A stretch of DNA of 33,678 nucleotides from Steroidobacteraceae bacterium (GCA_019683695.1 JADGHX010000031.1:1-33678); one strand, 5' to 3'. Shown: positions 16,211-24,692, counted from the first letter of the stretch. Translations and numbers: made by a program. Notes: generated by a model not told the origin, from the sequence alone.

Positions 16211-16705
16211 TCAGGCAAACGCAATCCACCGGCCGAGCACGACCGTGCCCGTCCACAGAATCAGCGACAGCGCGCCTGCAAGCTTCGCCGCGGCGGGCGT
16301 GTGTTCTGTGCTCCACTCGCGCAGCCGGCGGCCCGTCACGAGGTGGAACACGAGCATGTTCACACCCGCGCACGCGATGAGCAGCATCTTGTAGCGAAAC
16401 GGCGGGTTCTCGACATAGCCGGTCGCGTCGGTGGCAAACAGCAACGCGCCGGAGATCACGGCCAAAACGAATGCAGCCCACGTGAGCGGCAGGGTCGCGT
16501 CAATGATCCGGCTCACAGGGATTCGCCGTGCTGACAGCGACAACAATCGAAGATCGACGAGCGCAATCGAACCCACTACCGTCGTGAGTGCGATCACGTG
16601 GAGTGATTCGATCGCGGGAAACAGCCAGTCAGACTCCGCGATCGTGGTTGCCGCAGCCGTGTGCTCCAGCCAACGGCAGAATGCCAATACGCTAGGTCCC
16701 GGCAT
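16211..16705 (-). CDS. DUF6644-like membrane protein, copy 2
   Basis: A 164-residue integral membrane protein with four predicted helices (about 27-49, 66-88, 99-122, 141-160), ending TVVLGRWIAFA. It shares the layout and the C-terminal GRWIA(F/Y)A with the next gene upstream, so the two are tandem paralogues. ATG 16705 lies inside the last codons of that gene (14-base overlap), which indicates translational coupling; the frame is open further upstream but the start at 16705 fits the paralogue's N-terminus. The function is unknown. It is the last gene of a minus-strand operon of four to six genes. Confidence 0.75.
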   Translation of the reverse strand: MPGPSVLAFCRWLEHTAAATTIAESDWLFPAIESLHVIALTTVVGSIALVDLRLLSLSARRIPVSRIIDATLPLTWAAFVLAVISGALLFATDATGYVENPPFRYKMLLIACAGVNMLVFHLVTGRRLREWSTEHTPAAAKLAGALSLILWTGTVVLGRWIAFA

Positions 16706-17171
16706 AGGCAATCCAGCGCCCCGCGACAACAATTGCCAGAAACAACACCAGAGAGGCGGTCGCCAGCACCTTCGAGCCGCGCGACGTGCCTCCGCTCTCG
16801 GATTTTCGGTGCACGTATCGCGAATAGAGCTGAAGCAACGCGAGGGCAAGCAGCAGTCCCAGCATCTTCAGCTGGAACATCCGGTTCGGAAGAATGTCTC
16901 GCGGCTCCGCAATCACGAGCAATGCGCCGCTCAGCAGAAGCACCACAATTCCGGCGTAGATCCAGCGGAACGACGCTGCAATCGCATCGCTTACCGCCTC
17001 AGGCGAGCGCATCAATCCGAAGACGCGCAGACAAACGATCCAGCTCGTGGCGGTTACGGCACCGGTTGCCAGAATGTGCACGCTCTGCGCCACCGGAATG
17101 GCCCAGCCCGTGGACTGCACCCACTGACTCAGGCTCGTCGCTGCCAACGCATCGATGAATGTGTCGAGCAT
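16692..17171 (-). CDS. DUF6644-like membrane protein, copy 1
   Basis: A 159-residue integral membrane protein with four hydrophobic segments (about 22-48, 67-88, 99-116, 136-155) and the ending VVAGRWIAYAGT. Residues such as WAIPVAQSVHILATGAVT match the copy downstream in pattern (SDWLFPAIESLHVIAL), so both are one family. It follows the secreted-protein gene by 25 bases and overlaps the second copy by 14. Paired four-helix proteins with a conserved histidine in helix 1 (SVHILA / SLHVIA) could bind haem, but this is only a suggestion. Confidence 0.75.
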   Translation of the reverse strand: MLDTFIDALAATSLSQWVQSTGWAIPVAQSVHILATGAVTATSWIVCLRVFGLMRSPEAVSDAIAASFRWIYAGIVVLLLSGALLVIAEPRDILPNRMFQLKMLGLLLALALLQLYSRYVHRKSESGGTSRGSKVLATASLVLFLAIVVAGRWIAYAGT

Positions 17172-17196
17172 CCTTCAAGCCCTGTAGCGCACGGGG

Positions 17197-18003
17197 CTAC
17201 TTCGCTTCCGTGTATTTCGCCCCGAACGACGGATCGCACTCGTACGGGTGCACGTATTCGCCCAGCTTGCGCGTCCACTGGATGTAGCGCGCGCCACGGT
17301 TCTCGAGCACTTCGGGATCTTCGAACCACATGGTCGACATGAGCGTGCGGCCGTCGGCAGACAGCTTGAACCGCTCGACCACGTGAACCCGATCGCTGTG
17401 GCTCAGTCCGTTGTTCGTGATCGTTGCGGCGCTGAGGTGCGTCGTATCCACCACGAGCTCGTCGCCTTCCCAGTGCCCGACCGAATGGCCCACCTTCGAG
17501 TGCGGGGCATCGGCCGGCGGATGGGGCCGGCCATCCATGAAGATGACGCGCACGAGATCGAAGTACTCGTATTTGAACACGATGAGATCCGAGCCCTGAT
17601 AGATCTCGAACGGAAAAGGGCCCTGCGTCGCGTAGACGATGGAAGGCGGCTGACAGGCGCGGCTCACCGTCATGTCGTCCTCCGGCTTCCAGCGTTGCGC
17701 GGCGGCGAGCGCGTCGGGCTTCACCTTGAGCCCGCCGAACTCGCCCGGCGGAAACTCCGTCGCGCCCGTGTCCTTGAGCAATACCGTGTTTGCGGGCAGC
17801 TTCGCCACGAGCCCCGCATCCGGACGTTGCGTACGCGAGAGATCCCAGAAACCCGAGAGGTCCGGCCGTCCCGCCCGCGTGCGGGTGGTGGAGTCGCCTT
17901 GCGTCTGAGCGGCGCTTGCAGCGGCCTTCTCCGCGGCAGGAGTCACCGCCGCGGTCATCGCCATTGCGCAGGCCAGAGCGAGCACACCGAGCTTCGAGTG
18001 CAT
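17197..18003 (-). CDS. Secreted protein of the DUF6152/DUF6644 module
   Basis: A 268-residue exported protein. The N-terminus is a type I signal peptide (MHSKLGVLALACAMAMTAA, cleavage near AAEK). The mature part contains the recurrent signature RPDLSGFWDLSRT and later VGHSVGHWEGDELVVDTTHL and DRVHVVERFKLSADGRTL, typical of a broad group of uncharacterised proteobacterial and acidobacterial periplasmic proteins. The ATG at 18003 is 2 bases after the stop of the DUF6152 gene and has AGGAAG about 7 bases upstream, so the two are tightly coupled. The beta-rich fold suggests a binding or enzyme role, not known. Confidence 0.75.
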   Translation of the reverse strand: MHSKLGVLALACAMAMTAAVTPAAEKAAASAAQTQGDSTTRTRAGRPDLSGFWDLSRTQRPDAGLVAKLPANTVLLKDTGATEFPPGEFGGLKVKPDALAAAQRWKPEDDMTVSRACQPPSIVYATQGPFPFEIYQGSDLIVFKYEYFDLVRVIFMDGRPHPPADAPHSKVGHSVGHWEGDELVVDTTHLSAATITNNGLSHSDRVHVVERFKLSADGRTLMSTMWFEDPEVLENRGARYIQWTRKLGEYVHPYECDPSFGAKYTEAK

Positions 18004-18005
18004 CT

Positions 18006-18413
18006 TCAGTCTTCCTTCCCGGGATCGTAGTTGGCATCGAGTGGAACGCCGATCACCGTGCCATCGGCACGAGTGGCCTTGCGCAGCCGCATGTAATGCT
18101 TGCCATCGCGCGATGCCCAGCCCTCGATGGTGAGGGTCTCACCGATCTTCACGCTGTCCCGCGCCCAGCCGCGGCGCCTCAGGAAACTGGGCGCATTGGT
18201 TTCCACGAGCCACGTCTCCGTGCGGCCGTCCTTCGTCTGCACCTCGAGAGCGATCTCGCCATGCGGATTCCTGAACTGGAACTCCGTCACCTTTCCGGTC
18301 ACCGTGATGATCCGCTCAGGATCGAAGAACACCGCAAAGGAATGATGCGCGAGCGCGGCGGTGGCCCCGCACAGAACGGTCACCAGGAATGCGCGCCTCA
18401 TTAATGTCTTCAT
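18006..18413 (-). CDS. DUF6152-family periplasmic protein
   Basis: A 135-residue exported protein: signal peptide MKTLMRRAFLVTVLCGATAALA, then the family hallmark HHSFAVFFDPE at the start of the mature protein, GKVTEFQFRNPHGEIALEV and GWASRDGKHYMRLRKA. The family forms a small OB-like beta domain. ATG 18413 has AAGGAG at a spacing of 9. It is the first gene of a tightly packed operon with the secreted protein and the two membrane paralogues. DUF6152, the PDLSGFW protein and DUF6644 proteins often travel together next to TonB receptors; the joint function is not established. Confidence 0.85.
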   Translation of the reverse strand: MKTLMRRAFLVTVLCGATAALAHHSFAVFFDPERIITVTGKVTEFQFRNPHGEIALEVQTKDGRTETWLVETNAPSFLRRRGWARDSVKIGETLTIEGWASRDGKHYMRLRKATRADGTVIGVPLDANYDPGKED

Positions 18414-18606
18414 GTGTGAATCTCCTTCGCAGGCGGCGAAGCGCATCAGAAATGGCGGGCTCGCAATGGATCCGCCGCAGCGCGTTCGCGGTTCGCACCT
18501 GCCTATACGCGCAGCGTTCGCCCACCCCTCATGTTCGAGGCGCAGGAGTTGACGGGCCGATGAGATGGAATAACAAGAACACGGCTGAGCATTGCACCCA
18601 GCACAC

Positions 18607-18644
18607 GTGCACACGTCCGGCGTCAATGCGCCGAACGTGTGCAC
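18607..18644. repeat. 16-bp inverted repeat with 6-nt loop
   Basis: Arms GTGCACACGTCCGGCG (18607-18622) and CGCCGAACGTGTGCAC (18629-18644) pair with a single mismatch around TCAATG. It lies between the end of the TonB receptor gene and the start of the DUF6152 operon, both on the minus strand. It may end the receptor transcript (no U-run follows) or act as an operator or attenuating structure for the downstream operon. Confidence 0.7.
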
Positions 18645-18684
18645 GATGTTTCGCTGCGCTCCTCGCCGGAGCGCGCGCGGCAGA

Positions 18685-20973
18685 TCAGAACCGCCGCTTC
18701 ACCGAGATCGACCACTCACGCGGGCGGCCCGGCTGGCCTTCCACCGTTCCCTGCCCGAGATCGAGCTTCGGGAATCGGTTGATGTAGTACTCCTTGTCCG
18801 TGAGGTTGGTGACGGCCAACGCCAACGACCAGTTGCCATCCGTGGATTCCCAGCCCAGCCGTGCATTCAGCAGCGACGTGGCACCCTCGCGTGCGATGTC
18901 CGTGTTACGGATGTCGTAGTACACCTCCGACTGGTAGGTCCAATCGAGGCGCGGGATCAGCTGGCCCTTGCTGAGCACGATCTCATACTGCGCACTCGCG
19001 CTCGCGGTGTGCTCGGGCAACCCGGGATTCTGGCGACCCTGCAGCTCGTCGTAGTCCACCTCGGCGAAACCATAGGATGCCGTAAGCAACAGGCCATCCG
19101 TCGGCCGCGCTTCAATCTCGAGCTCGACGCCGTCGACGCTCGCTTCGCCCACGTTCATGGGCCGCGAGAACGGCAGGCCGTCGGCATCGACCGATTGCTC
19201 GTTGCGAATGCGGTCCTGGTAGTCGCTGTAGAAGACTGCAAGGTTCAGGCGCAATGCGCGCTGAAAGAACTCCGTCTTCGCGCCGAGCTCGTAGCTCGTC
19301 AGCTCCTCCGGACCGAAGCTCACGAGTTGCGCTGCCGAGAACGGCCGCGGATTGAAGCCGCCCGAACGGAAGCCCGTGGCCACCTGGCCGTACACCATGA
19401 CCGTGTCGGTGAGGTTGTAATCGAGGCCCACGCGCCAGTCCGTGCGGTTGTATGCGGCCTCCGAGGGGGTCGGAATCGACAGGAACGGCGGATGATCGAA
19501 GTGCATCACCTTGCTCTCATCCGTGTAGCGCAACCCCACGATCGCGTTCAGTTGCGGCGTCAGGTGATACGCGGTGTGAACGAACACCGACTTGTTCTTC
19601 GTGTCGTAGTGATCGTTCTGATAGAAGTCGAGCCCCGCCAGGTTCTGCTGAATGTGCCCGCCGTAATAGCTGTTGGCGTCGAAGTAGAACGCGCCGACGG
19701 TGTAGTCCAGCCGATCCCCGAGGGCGACGCCCGTAGCGCGCAGCTCCTGGGAGAACTGGCTGTGATCGAGCAGCGACATCGGCGTCTGCATGGCGAACGG
19801 TGAGCCATCCTGGTCGTAGCTGAACTCGCCCTGGTAGGAGCGATACGCGGTGATGGAGGTGATCGAAAGCGAGTCGCTGAGCTCGTAGTCGAGCTTGAGC
19901 GAGGTTCCCCAGGATTCCACGCCGCTGCGGTTGGGGACGCTCGTGCGGCGCACCGGATCCGACAGCGTCGCGTAGGTGGTGTATGGGCTATCCGTCAGGA
20001 AGCGCTCATCGAACGGAATGCCGAAGTTCGGGATGTTCACGTTCTGGTTCCAGCGCACGACGCTCGCCGCGGTCGGATCGACGTAGATGAGCTTGTTCGC
20101 CTGCAGCTCGGAGTCGTCATCCAAATAGTCCGCGGCGAGATTGATCTCCAGCCGATCCGTGGGGAGATAGCGCAGCGCGATGCGTCCGCCCTGCACGTCC
20201 TCGCCGCCGAAGGTGCCGAGCTTGCAGCCGCCGTCCAGCTGGCGCATCTGTGACTGCAGTGAGCCGGCGAGGTCCGGATGCGCGCACACGAAGTCGATCT
20301 GGTCCATGTAGCCCCGGCGGCTCTTGGATACGCCGGATACGCGCGCAAACAGATTGTCCGTGAGGGCAACGTCCATGCCGCCGCGGAAATCGACCCGGTC
20401 GTACGAGCCGTACGTGAGGTCGAAATAACCGCTGCCATCGCCCTGAGGCTTGCGCGAAATCATGCGCACCGCACCGCCGATGGAGTTCTTGCCGAACAGC
20501 GTGCCCTGCGGGCCACGCAGCACCTCCACGCGCTCCAGGTCGAGCAGATCGAACACCGACCCGAACACGGTCGAGTGATACACGTCGTCGATGTACATGC
20601 CGACGCCGGGCTCGTAGGCGAAGTTCATGTCCCCCTGCCCGACGCCGCGGATGAACGCCTGGGTGGACTTGCCGAACGCGGCGTTCGCCACGCGCAGCGT
20701 GACGTTGGGCGCCGTGGCGCCGACTTCGGCGATGTTGGTGAGGCCGCGCGCCTCGAGCATCTCGGCCGTCACGGCCGTGATGGCGATGGGCGTCTCCTGC
20801 AAGCTCTCTTCGCGGTACTGCGCGCTGACCACGACCTCCTGCAGCGCCGAGCTATCTTCCCCCTCGGCCGCCAGTGCGGCGCCGGTGGACAGCGCGATCG
20901 CGCCCGCCCCCAGTCCGCCACGAATGACGGCACGTACGACACGATCAAGTGTCCGCTTCGACAAGACAGTCAT
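18685..20973 (-). CDS. TonB-dependent outer-membrane receptor
   Basis: A 762-residue TonB-dependent receptor: signal peptide ending in AALAAEGE, a TonB-box-like stretch LQEVVVSAQ, a plug domain (about 60-170, with VTAEMLEARGLTNIAEV, RGVGQGD, LDLERVEVLRGPQGTLFG and GGAVRMISRKP) and a 22-strand barrel ending with the C-terminal phenylalanine WSISVKRRF. It imports a large or scarce substrate through the outer membrane using energy from TonB. This plug type, without an N-terminal signalling domain, is common in receptors of Sphingomonas/Steroidobacter-like bacteria that degrade steroids, terpenoids or aromatic compounds. ATG 20973 is preceded by GGGGG; the TTG at 20991 is less likely. It lies between the SnoaL-like gene and the DUF6152 operon. 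The substrate is unknown. Confidence 0.92.
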   Translation of the reverse strand: MTVLSKRTLDRVVRAVIRGGLGAGAIALSTGAALAAEGEDSSALQEVVVSAQYREESLQETPIAITAVTAEMLEARGLTNIAEVGATAPNVTLRVANAAFGKSTQAFIRGVGQGDMNFAYEPGVGMYIDDVYHSTVFGSVFDLLDLERVEVLRGPQGTLFGKNSIGGAVRMISRKPQGDGSGYFDLTYGSYDRVDFRGGMDVALTDNLFARVSGVSKSRRGYMDQIDFVCAHPDLAGSLQSQMRQLDGGCKLGTFGGEDVQGGRIALRYLPTDRLEINLAADYLDDDSELQANKLIYVDPTAASVVRWNQNVNIPNFGIPFDERFLTDSPYTTYATLSDPVRRTSVPNRSGVESWGTSLKLDYELSDSLSITSITAYRSYQGEFSYDQDGSPFAMQTPMSLLDHSQFSQELRATGVALGDRLDYTVGAFYFDANSYYGGHIQQNLAGLDFYQNDHYDTKNKSVFVHTAYHLTPQLNAIVGLRYTDESKVMHFDHPPFLSIPTPSEAAYNRTDWRVGLDYNLTDTVMVYGQVATGFRSGGFNPRPFSAAQLVSFGPEELTSYELGAKTEFFQRALRLNLAVFYSDYQDRIRNEQSVDADGLPFSRPMNVGEASVDGVELEIEARPTDGLLLTASYGFAEVDYDELQGRQNPGLPEHTASASAQYEIVLSKGQLIPRLDWTYQSEVYYDIRNTDIAREGATSLLNARLGWESTDGNWSLALAVTNLTDKEYYINRFPKLDLGQGTVEGQPGRPREWSISVKRRF

Positions 20974-21154
20974 CTCATTCCCCCGTTTCAAGTCGCGCCG
21001 GATGCGGCGCGAGCGTTCTGCAATTCGATTTGATGCTCAGGCGTCGATGCGACGACAACGCAAGCCGCACGCGGACCGGCTGCCGCCGGGCCGCGTGTGA
21101 TTGCGAAAAGGCTTCCCGCCGTGTGATGGGTTGGCGTGCGTCGCGAGGGCCGCT

Positions 21155-21622
21155 TCAGAACATGCCGTTCGGGTTGGCCGCCTTCTGCGGGATGTCCTGG
21201 ATCACATCCCAGTGCTCGACCACCTTGCCGTTCTCGACCCGGAAGATGTCGACGATGGCACGCCCGGGCGTGCCGTCGCCGCGAGTCGAATGCACGTGCA
21301 GGGCAACCAGGTCGCCTTCGGCGATCACGCGCTTGATCTCCCCGCGCTGGGCCGGGTAGCGCGCCTTCAGAAACTCGATGAAGGCTTTCAGACCCGCCTT
21401 GCCGTCGGCCGCGGTCGGGTTGTGCTGCTTGTACTCGTCGCCCAGGTACTTGATGGCGGCGTCGTAATCCTTCTGGTTGATTGCGGCGTTGTAGAACGCC
21501 ACGACGAGCTTCTTGTTCGCCTCGAGGTCGTTCGAATCGGCCGCGGTGGCGGCGGTGACCCACGAAAGCGACAGCAACACCGCCGAAGCGAGGGCGCTGC
21601 GAAACATGCCTGATCTGCTCAT
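21155..21622 (-). CDS. Exported SnoaL-like (NTF2-fold) protein
   Basis: A 155-residue protein: signal peptide (MFRSALASAVLLSLSWVTA, cleavage near TAADS), then an NTF2-like SnoaL domain with NKKLVVAFYNAAINQKDYDA, YKQHNPTAADGKAG and a closing VEHWDVIQDIP. SnoaL-like proteins are cyclases, isomerases or ligand binders; the secreted ones near catabolic genes have no assigned reaction. ATG 21622 or 21607 are both possible starts; neither has a strong ribosome site. It is 181 bases upstream of the TonB receptor on the same strand, and may be the first gene of the module. Confidence 0.85.
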   Translation of the reverse strand: MSRSGMFRSALASAVLLSLSWVTAATAADSNDLEANKKLVVAFYNAAINQKDYDAAIKYLGDEYKQHNPTAADGKAGLKAFIEFLKARYPAQRGEIKRVIAEGDLVALHVHSTRGDGTPGRAIVDIFRVENGKVVEHWDVIQDIPQKAANPNGMF

Positions 21623-21811
21623 AGGGTGCTTACTCTGCTTCTCCGGTCGACATCCAGGAGATTTCGCCTCGCGAGCCTTCTGGCCTGACGCCGATGCCGG
21701 GCCCGATGCGATCCTCCCCTGCCACCGGCCATTGCGCCGGGGGCTCGCATCGAACCTGTACGCGCGAGCCGAGTAAATCCCTCATGCGAGATCCGTCTGC
21801 TCTACGGGCAG

Positions 21812-22022
21812 CGACCTCACCGCGGTGCGCCTGCACGCGAGACCCGCGAAGTCCCTGCGCGCGGTTGCCATGGATGGGCATCGCCTCGCGCTGTGCGAAA
21901 CGGTGCTCGCGGAGCGCGCCACGAGCCCTCAGCAGGTGATCGTTCCCCGGAACGGTGTGCTGGAGGAGTGGCGCATCCTCGGCACGGAAGGGAATCTCAA
22001 TGTAACGCCAGGGAACGCCATG
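21812..22022 (+). pseudogene. dnaN: dnaN (beta clamp) fragment B, domain II
   Basis: One frame reads LRAVAMDGHRLALCETVL (from about 21852) and then QQVIVPRNGVLE, ending near WRILGTEGNLNVTPGN before a TAA at 22023-22025. This is the centre of sliding-clamp domain II: in E. coli DnaN (recalled) LRTVATDGHRLAVCSM and SVIVPRKGV, about residues 167-220. Upstream, DLTAVRL at about 21812 aligns with YLNGMRL of fragment A, so it covers about 152-220. It has no start codon of its own and ends within the 20-bp tandem repeat. It lies between the SnoaL-like gene and the HPt gene. Unlike fragment A, the frame is intact over the core. Confidence 0.85.
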
Positions 22023-22039
22023 TAACGCCGGGGAACGGA
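22000..22039. repeat. 20-bp tandem direct repeat at the end of dnaN fragment B
   Basis: ATGTAACGCCAGGGAACGCC (22000-22019) is followed directly by ATGTAACGCCGGGGAACGGA (22020-22039): 17 of 20 positions agree. The first copy is the last recognisable part of the clamp sequence; the second introduces the stop. It may be a small duplication formed at the fragment's breakpoint. Confidence 0.8.
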
Positions 22040-22157
22040 GTCTGGCATTCGACACAAAAAAAGCGGCCTGGAACGGTGGAATAGCACTCGCGGACATTGC
22101 TCCCGGCGCATTTCGAATGTATCAACGCGCACCTTCCGGAACATCACTGGACACGTC

Positions 22158-22526
22158 GTGAGAGACGAGACGGCGACCCAAAGAGTGCTGCAGGGTGTGC
22201 GCAGTCGGTTCCTGCAGCGGTCGATGCAGGAGCTGCAGAGCGCCTATGAAAATGTGGAGGTTGCGGACTCGGCGGCGTGGGCGGCGCTCGGCGACACGAT
22301 CCACCGCATCGCGGCCACCGCGACCATTCTCGAGCTGAAGGACGTCGCGGAGCGTGCCAGCGCGCTGGAGCTGCTCATGAAGGCGGCACCGCCGGGGCAG
22401 CCGGCCTTCGACCTGTCTCGATTGCGGCTCATGGGACAGCAGTTGAATGAGGCGCTGACGAGCGCGCTCGCCAGCCTCGGGACTCCGGAGCCGTCCCTGG
22501 GGAATGTGCCCGGCGGCGGAGACTAA
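22158..22526 (+). CDS. HPt-domain phosphotransfer protein
   Basis: A 122-residue all-helical protein. Residues 15-100 fit an HPt domain: FLQRSMQELQSAYENVE, then the phospho-acceptor segment GDTIHRIAATATILEL (His49 candidate) and DVAERASALELLMKA. HPt proteins carry a phosphoryl group between receiver domains. The start is GTG 22158 without a strong ribosome site. Its TAA (22524-22526) overlaps the stop of the convergent histidine-kinase gene, whose TAG occupies 22523-22525. The kinase next door has no receiver domain, so the HPt partner must be the OmpR-type regulator or something outside the window. Confidence 0.75.
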   Translation: MRDETATQRVLQGVRSRFLQRSMQELQSAYENVEVADSAAWAALGDTIHRIAATATILELKDVAERASALELLMKAAPPGQPAFDLSRLRLMGQQLNEALTSALASLGTPEPSLGNVPGGGD

Positions 22527-24598
22527 CGGCCCGCACCGCTCAGCTGATCGGCCGCAACGAGCGGCAGGATGATCCTCACGACGGTCCCGCGCCCCTCTTC
22601 GCTTTCGATCTCGACCTTGCCCTCGTGAGCCGCGACGATCCGGGACACCAGCGACAGGCCCGTTCCGGTGCCTTCAATGGCCTGCACATTCGAGCCCCGC
22701 ACGAACTGGCGGAGGATGATGTCGATCTCGCCCGCCGGAATGCCGATCCCTCTGTCTTCGACGATGATGACGACGCTCGGGCCGTCCACCCGGCATCGCA
22801 ACGAAACGGGCTCGCGACCGCTGGAACGCGAATACTTCACGCCGTTTTCCAGCAGATTGATGATGGCGAGCTCCAGCATGCCGGCGTCGGCCAGCGCCCT
22901 CGCCTCTTCGGCCTCGGGGTCGATCTCCGTCACGATCGGGCTCTGGAGCAGGTCGCGCGCACGCGCCGCGGCCGAGCTCACCACGGCGGCAGGCGACAGG
23001 AGCCGACGTTCGGGCCGGAAAAAGGGTCCCTGCAGACGGCTGCGTGAGAGATTCACCTCCAGCACCTCCACCAGCTTCGCGATGCCACTGCGCACGCGCT
23101 CGATCCGACGGCGGTTCGCTTCATCATTTGGCGGAAGGCTGAGACCGATGTTGTCGACATGGGAACGGATGGCGGCGAGCGGCGTGCGGTACTGGTGACT
23201 GATCACTTCCATGAATCGCACCTGCTCCTGCTGGGAGGCGAGCTCTGCACGAAGCGCCTCCTCCGCCACCTGCTTGGCGGTGGCCAGCTCACGTGTCTTC
23301 TCGTCGACCAGCTGGTTGGCGCGCTTCTCCGCCGTCTGAGCGGCGAGGAGCGCCTCTTCGCGCATGACGCGGTTGGCTGCTTCAGCGGCCCGAAGGCGCA
23401 CGCCCAGCGCGCCGGTCAGAAGGATCGTCTGGATGATGCAGCTCACACCGTAGCTGGCGGCCATCCAGTTCGGTAACGGACCCACCCCCGTGCGCTGCGC
23501 GATCGTTGCGGCAAGCCCGATCCAGAGCACGCAGAACGCGCTCGCGCGCAGACCCGAGCCGCTCTCGTCTCTGCTTACCGTACGAATGCCCTGCACGGCT
23601 GCAAGTGTCGCGAGCACCATGATGGTGATACTCGTGATGTCCGCGAACATGAGGTTCGCACCCGCAAACGCGAACACAACGCCCATCACCCCGATGACCG
23701 CGCCGCCCAGGAAGATGCGATTCAGCCAAGGGGCGCGCTGCGGAAGCTCGAGAATGCTGGCCACCGCCACCGCGCTCGCGGCGAGCCCGAACCAGCTCGT
23801 GCCCGCAGTGAACAGGTCGTTCCCGACGCCTCCTTCGGGAAACAGGAAAAGACGCGAGAGGCCGAGCGTGCCCATGTAGACAAGCATCGCGACGAACGTC
23901 GAAAAGGCCAGCAGGATGAAGTACGGCTTGCGATCGAAGTAGAAGAAGACGAGCTGGATGATCAGCAGCACCGCCATTCCGCCGAACCACGCGCCCGATG
24001 CCAGCGCCGACACCGTCGTTCGGAACGTGTGCTCGGAGGGCGAATAGAGGGTTGCGGCGAGGTTGAGCGCCGAATTGACGGCGGCCACGCGGACCAGAAC
24101 CTGCGTGGCCTCGTGGGCGGTGAGATGGAGCGGCACGACGTGGTCGAGGCCCGACAAGGCATCGTCGCGCAGGGGTCGATGGTCCCCCATCGCAAAATGG
24201 GTCACGCCGCGATCATCCCCCGTATGGCCCGATTTCAGGACATACACGTCGACCTCGTCGACGAAGTTCGGGGACAGCGCGAGCAGGACCCGGCGATCGG
24301 TGGCGCTCTCGATCGTGAGCCGCAACCACGCCGCCTTGCGCGTGAAGCCGAGATTGATCCTGTTGCCCGCGAGTGGGGCGAACCGGGCGCTGGCGGGCCC
24401 GAAGCGAACGTTTTCGAACGAAAGCGCTCGCGACTCATCCACGAGCATTTCCATCGCGACCCTCGGCAACTGCCTGGCGGCCGAGGGGTTGCCGTCCGAG
24501 CAGGCCGCGCCGAACATCGCGAGGAGGATGCCGAAGGCAATCCGAAGCACGGCCGTCGTATTTCGCAGGGCCCTCGCCATCATGTATGGTTTTCGCAT
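22523..24598 (-). CDS. 7TMR-DISM sensor histidine kinase
   Basis: A 691-residue sensor kinase. The order is: N-terminal hydrophobic segment ending GAACSDG, an extracellular 7TMR-DISMED2-type ligand domain (about 45-195), seven transmembrane helices (about 200-400), a coiled coil (about 404-460), a HisKA domain with His468 in EVISHQYRTPLAA, and a HATPase_c domain (NLLENGVKYS near 585, DRGIGIP near 616, GTGTGLSLV near 644). DISM proteins sense carbohydrates or other small ligands outside the cell. The H-box has QY where most kinases have EL/EI/DL. Start candidates are ATG 24598 and ATG 24583; neither has a good ribosome site. It is divergent from the response regulator, so the two share a control region. 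Confidence 0.9.
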   Translation of the reverse strand: MRKPYMMARALRNTTAVLRIAFGILLAMFGAACSDGNPSAARQLPRVAMEMLVDESRALSFENVRFGPASARFAPLAGNRINLGFTRKAAWLRLTIESATDRRVLLALSPNFVDEVDVYVLKSGHTGDDRGVTHFAMGDHRPLRDDALSGLDHVVPLHLTAHEATQVLVRVAAVNSALNLAATLYSPSEHTFRTTVSALASGAWFGGMAVLLIIQLVFFYFDRKPYFILLAFSTFVAMLVYMGTLGLSRLFLFPEGGVGNDLFTAGTSWFGLAASAVAVASILELPQRAPWLNRIFLGGAVIGVMGVVFAFAGANLMFADITSITIMVLATLAAVQGIRTVSRDESGSGLRASAFCVLWIGLAATIAQRTGVGPLPNWMAASYGVSCIIQTILLTGALGVRLRAAEAANRVMREEALLAAQTAEKRANQLVDEKTRELATAKQVAEEALRAELASQQEQVRFMEVISHQYRTPLAAIRSHVDNIGLSLPPNDEANRRRIERVRSGIAKLVEVLEVNLSRSRLQGPFFRPERRLLSPAAVVSSAAARARDLLQSPIVTEIDPEAEEARALADAGMLELAIINLLENGVKYSRSSGREPVSLRCRVDGPSVVIIVEDRGIGIPAGEIDIILRQFVRGSNVQAIEGTGTGLSLVSRIVAAHEGKVEIESEEGRGTVVRIILPLVAADQLSGAGR

Positions 24599-24641
24599 CA
24601 GGGCTCGTGTGAACGGCCGCGTCGGCGCTGGTTCGGGTGCA

Positions 24642-24671
24642 CTTATAATGAGATCGTCTTCCCTTTCACAA
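24642..24671 (-). promoter_or_regulatory. Divergent promoter between kinase and regulator
   Basis: On the minus strand TTGTGA (24671-24666) and TATAAG (24647-24642) are spaced by 18 bases, a reasonable sigma-70 promoter for the kinase. The same site read on the plus strand holds a perfect TATAAT at 24644-24649, facing the response regulator, though without a good -35. The palindromic TTATAA core may serve both directions. Confidence 0.5.
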
Positions 24672-24692
24672 GTCGGCCCTGGCGAGGCCAGC

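Noticed and set aside
24648-24692. ATG 24648 as start of the response regulator
   Set aside because: The ATG overlaps a TATAAT box and has no ribosome site; GTG 24693 with GGCGAGG upstream starts exactly at the receiver domain.
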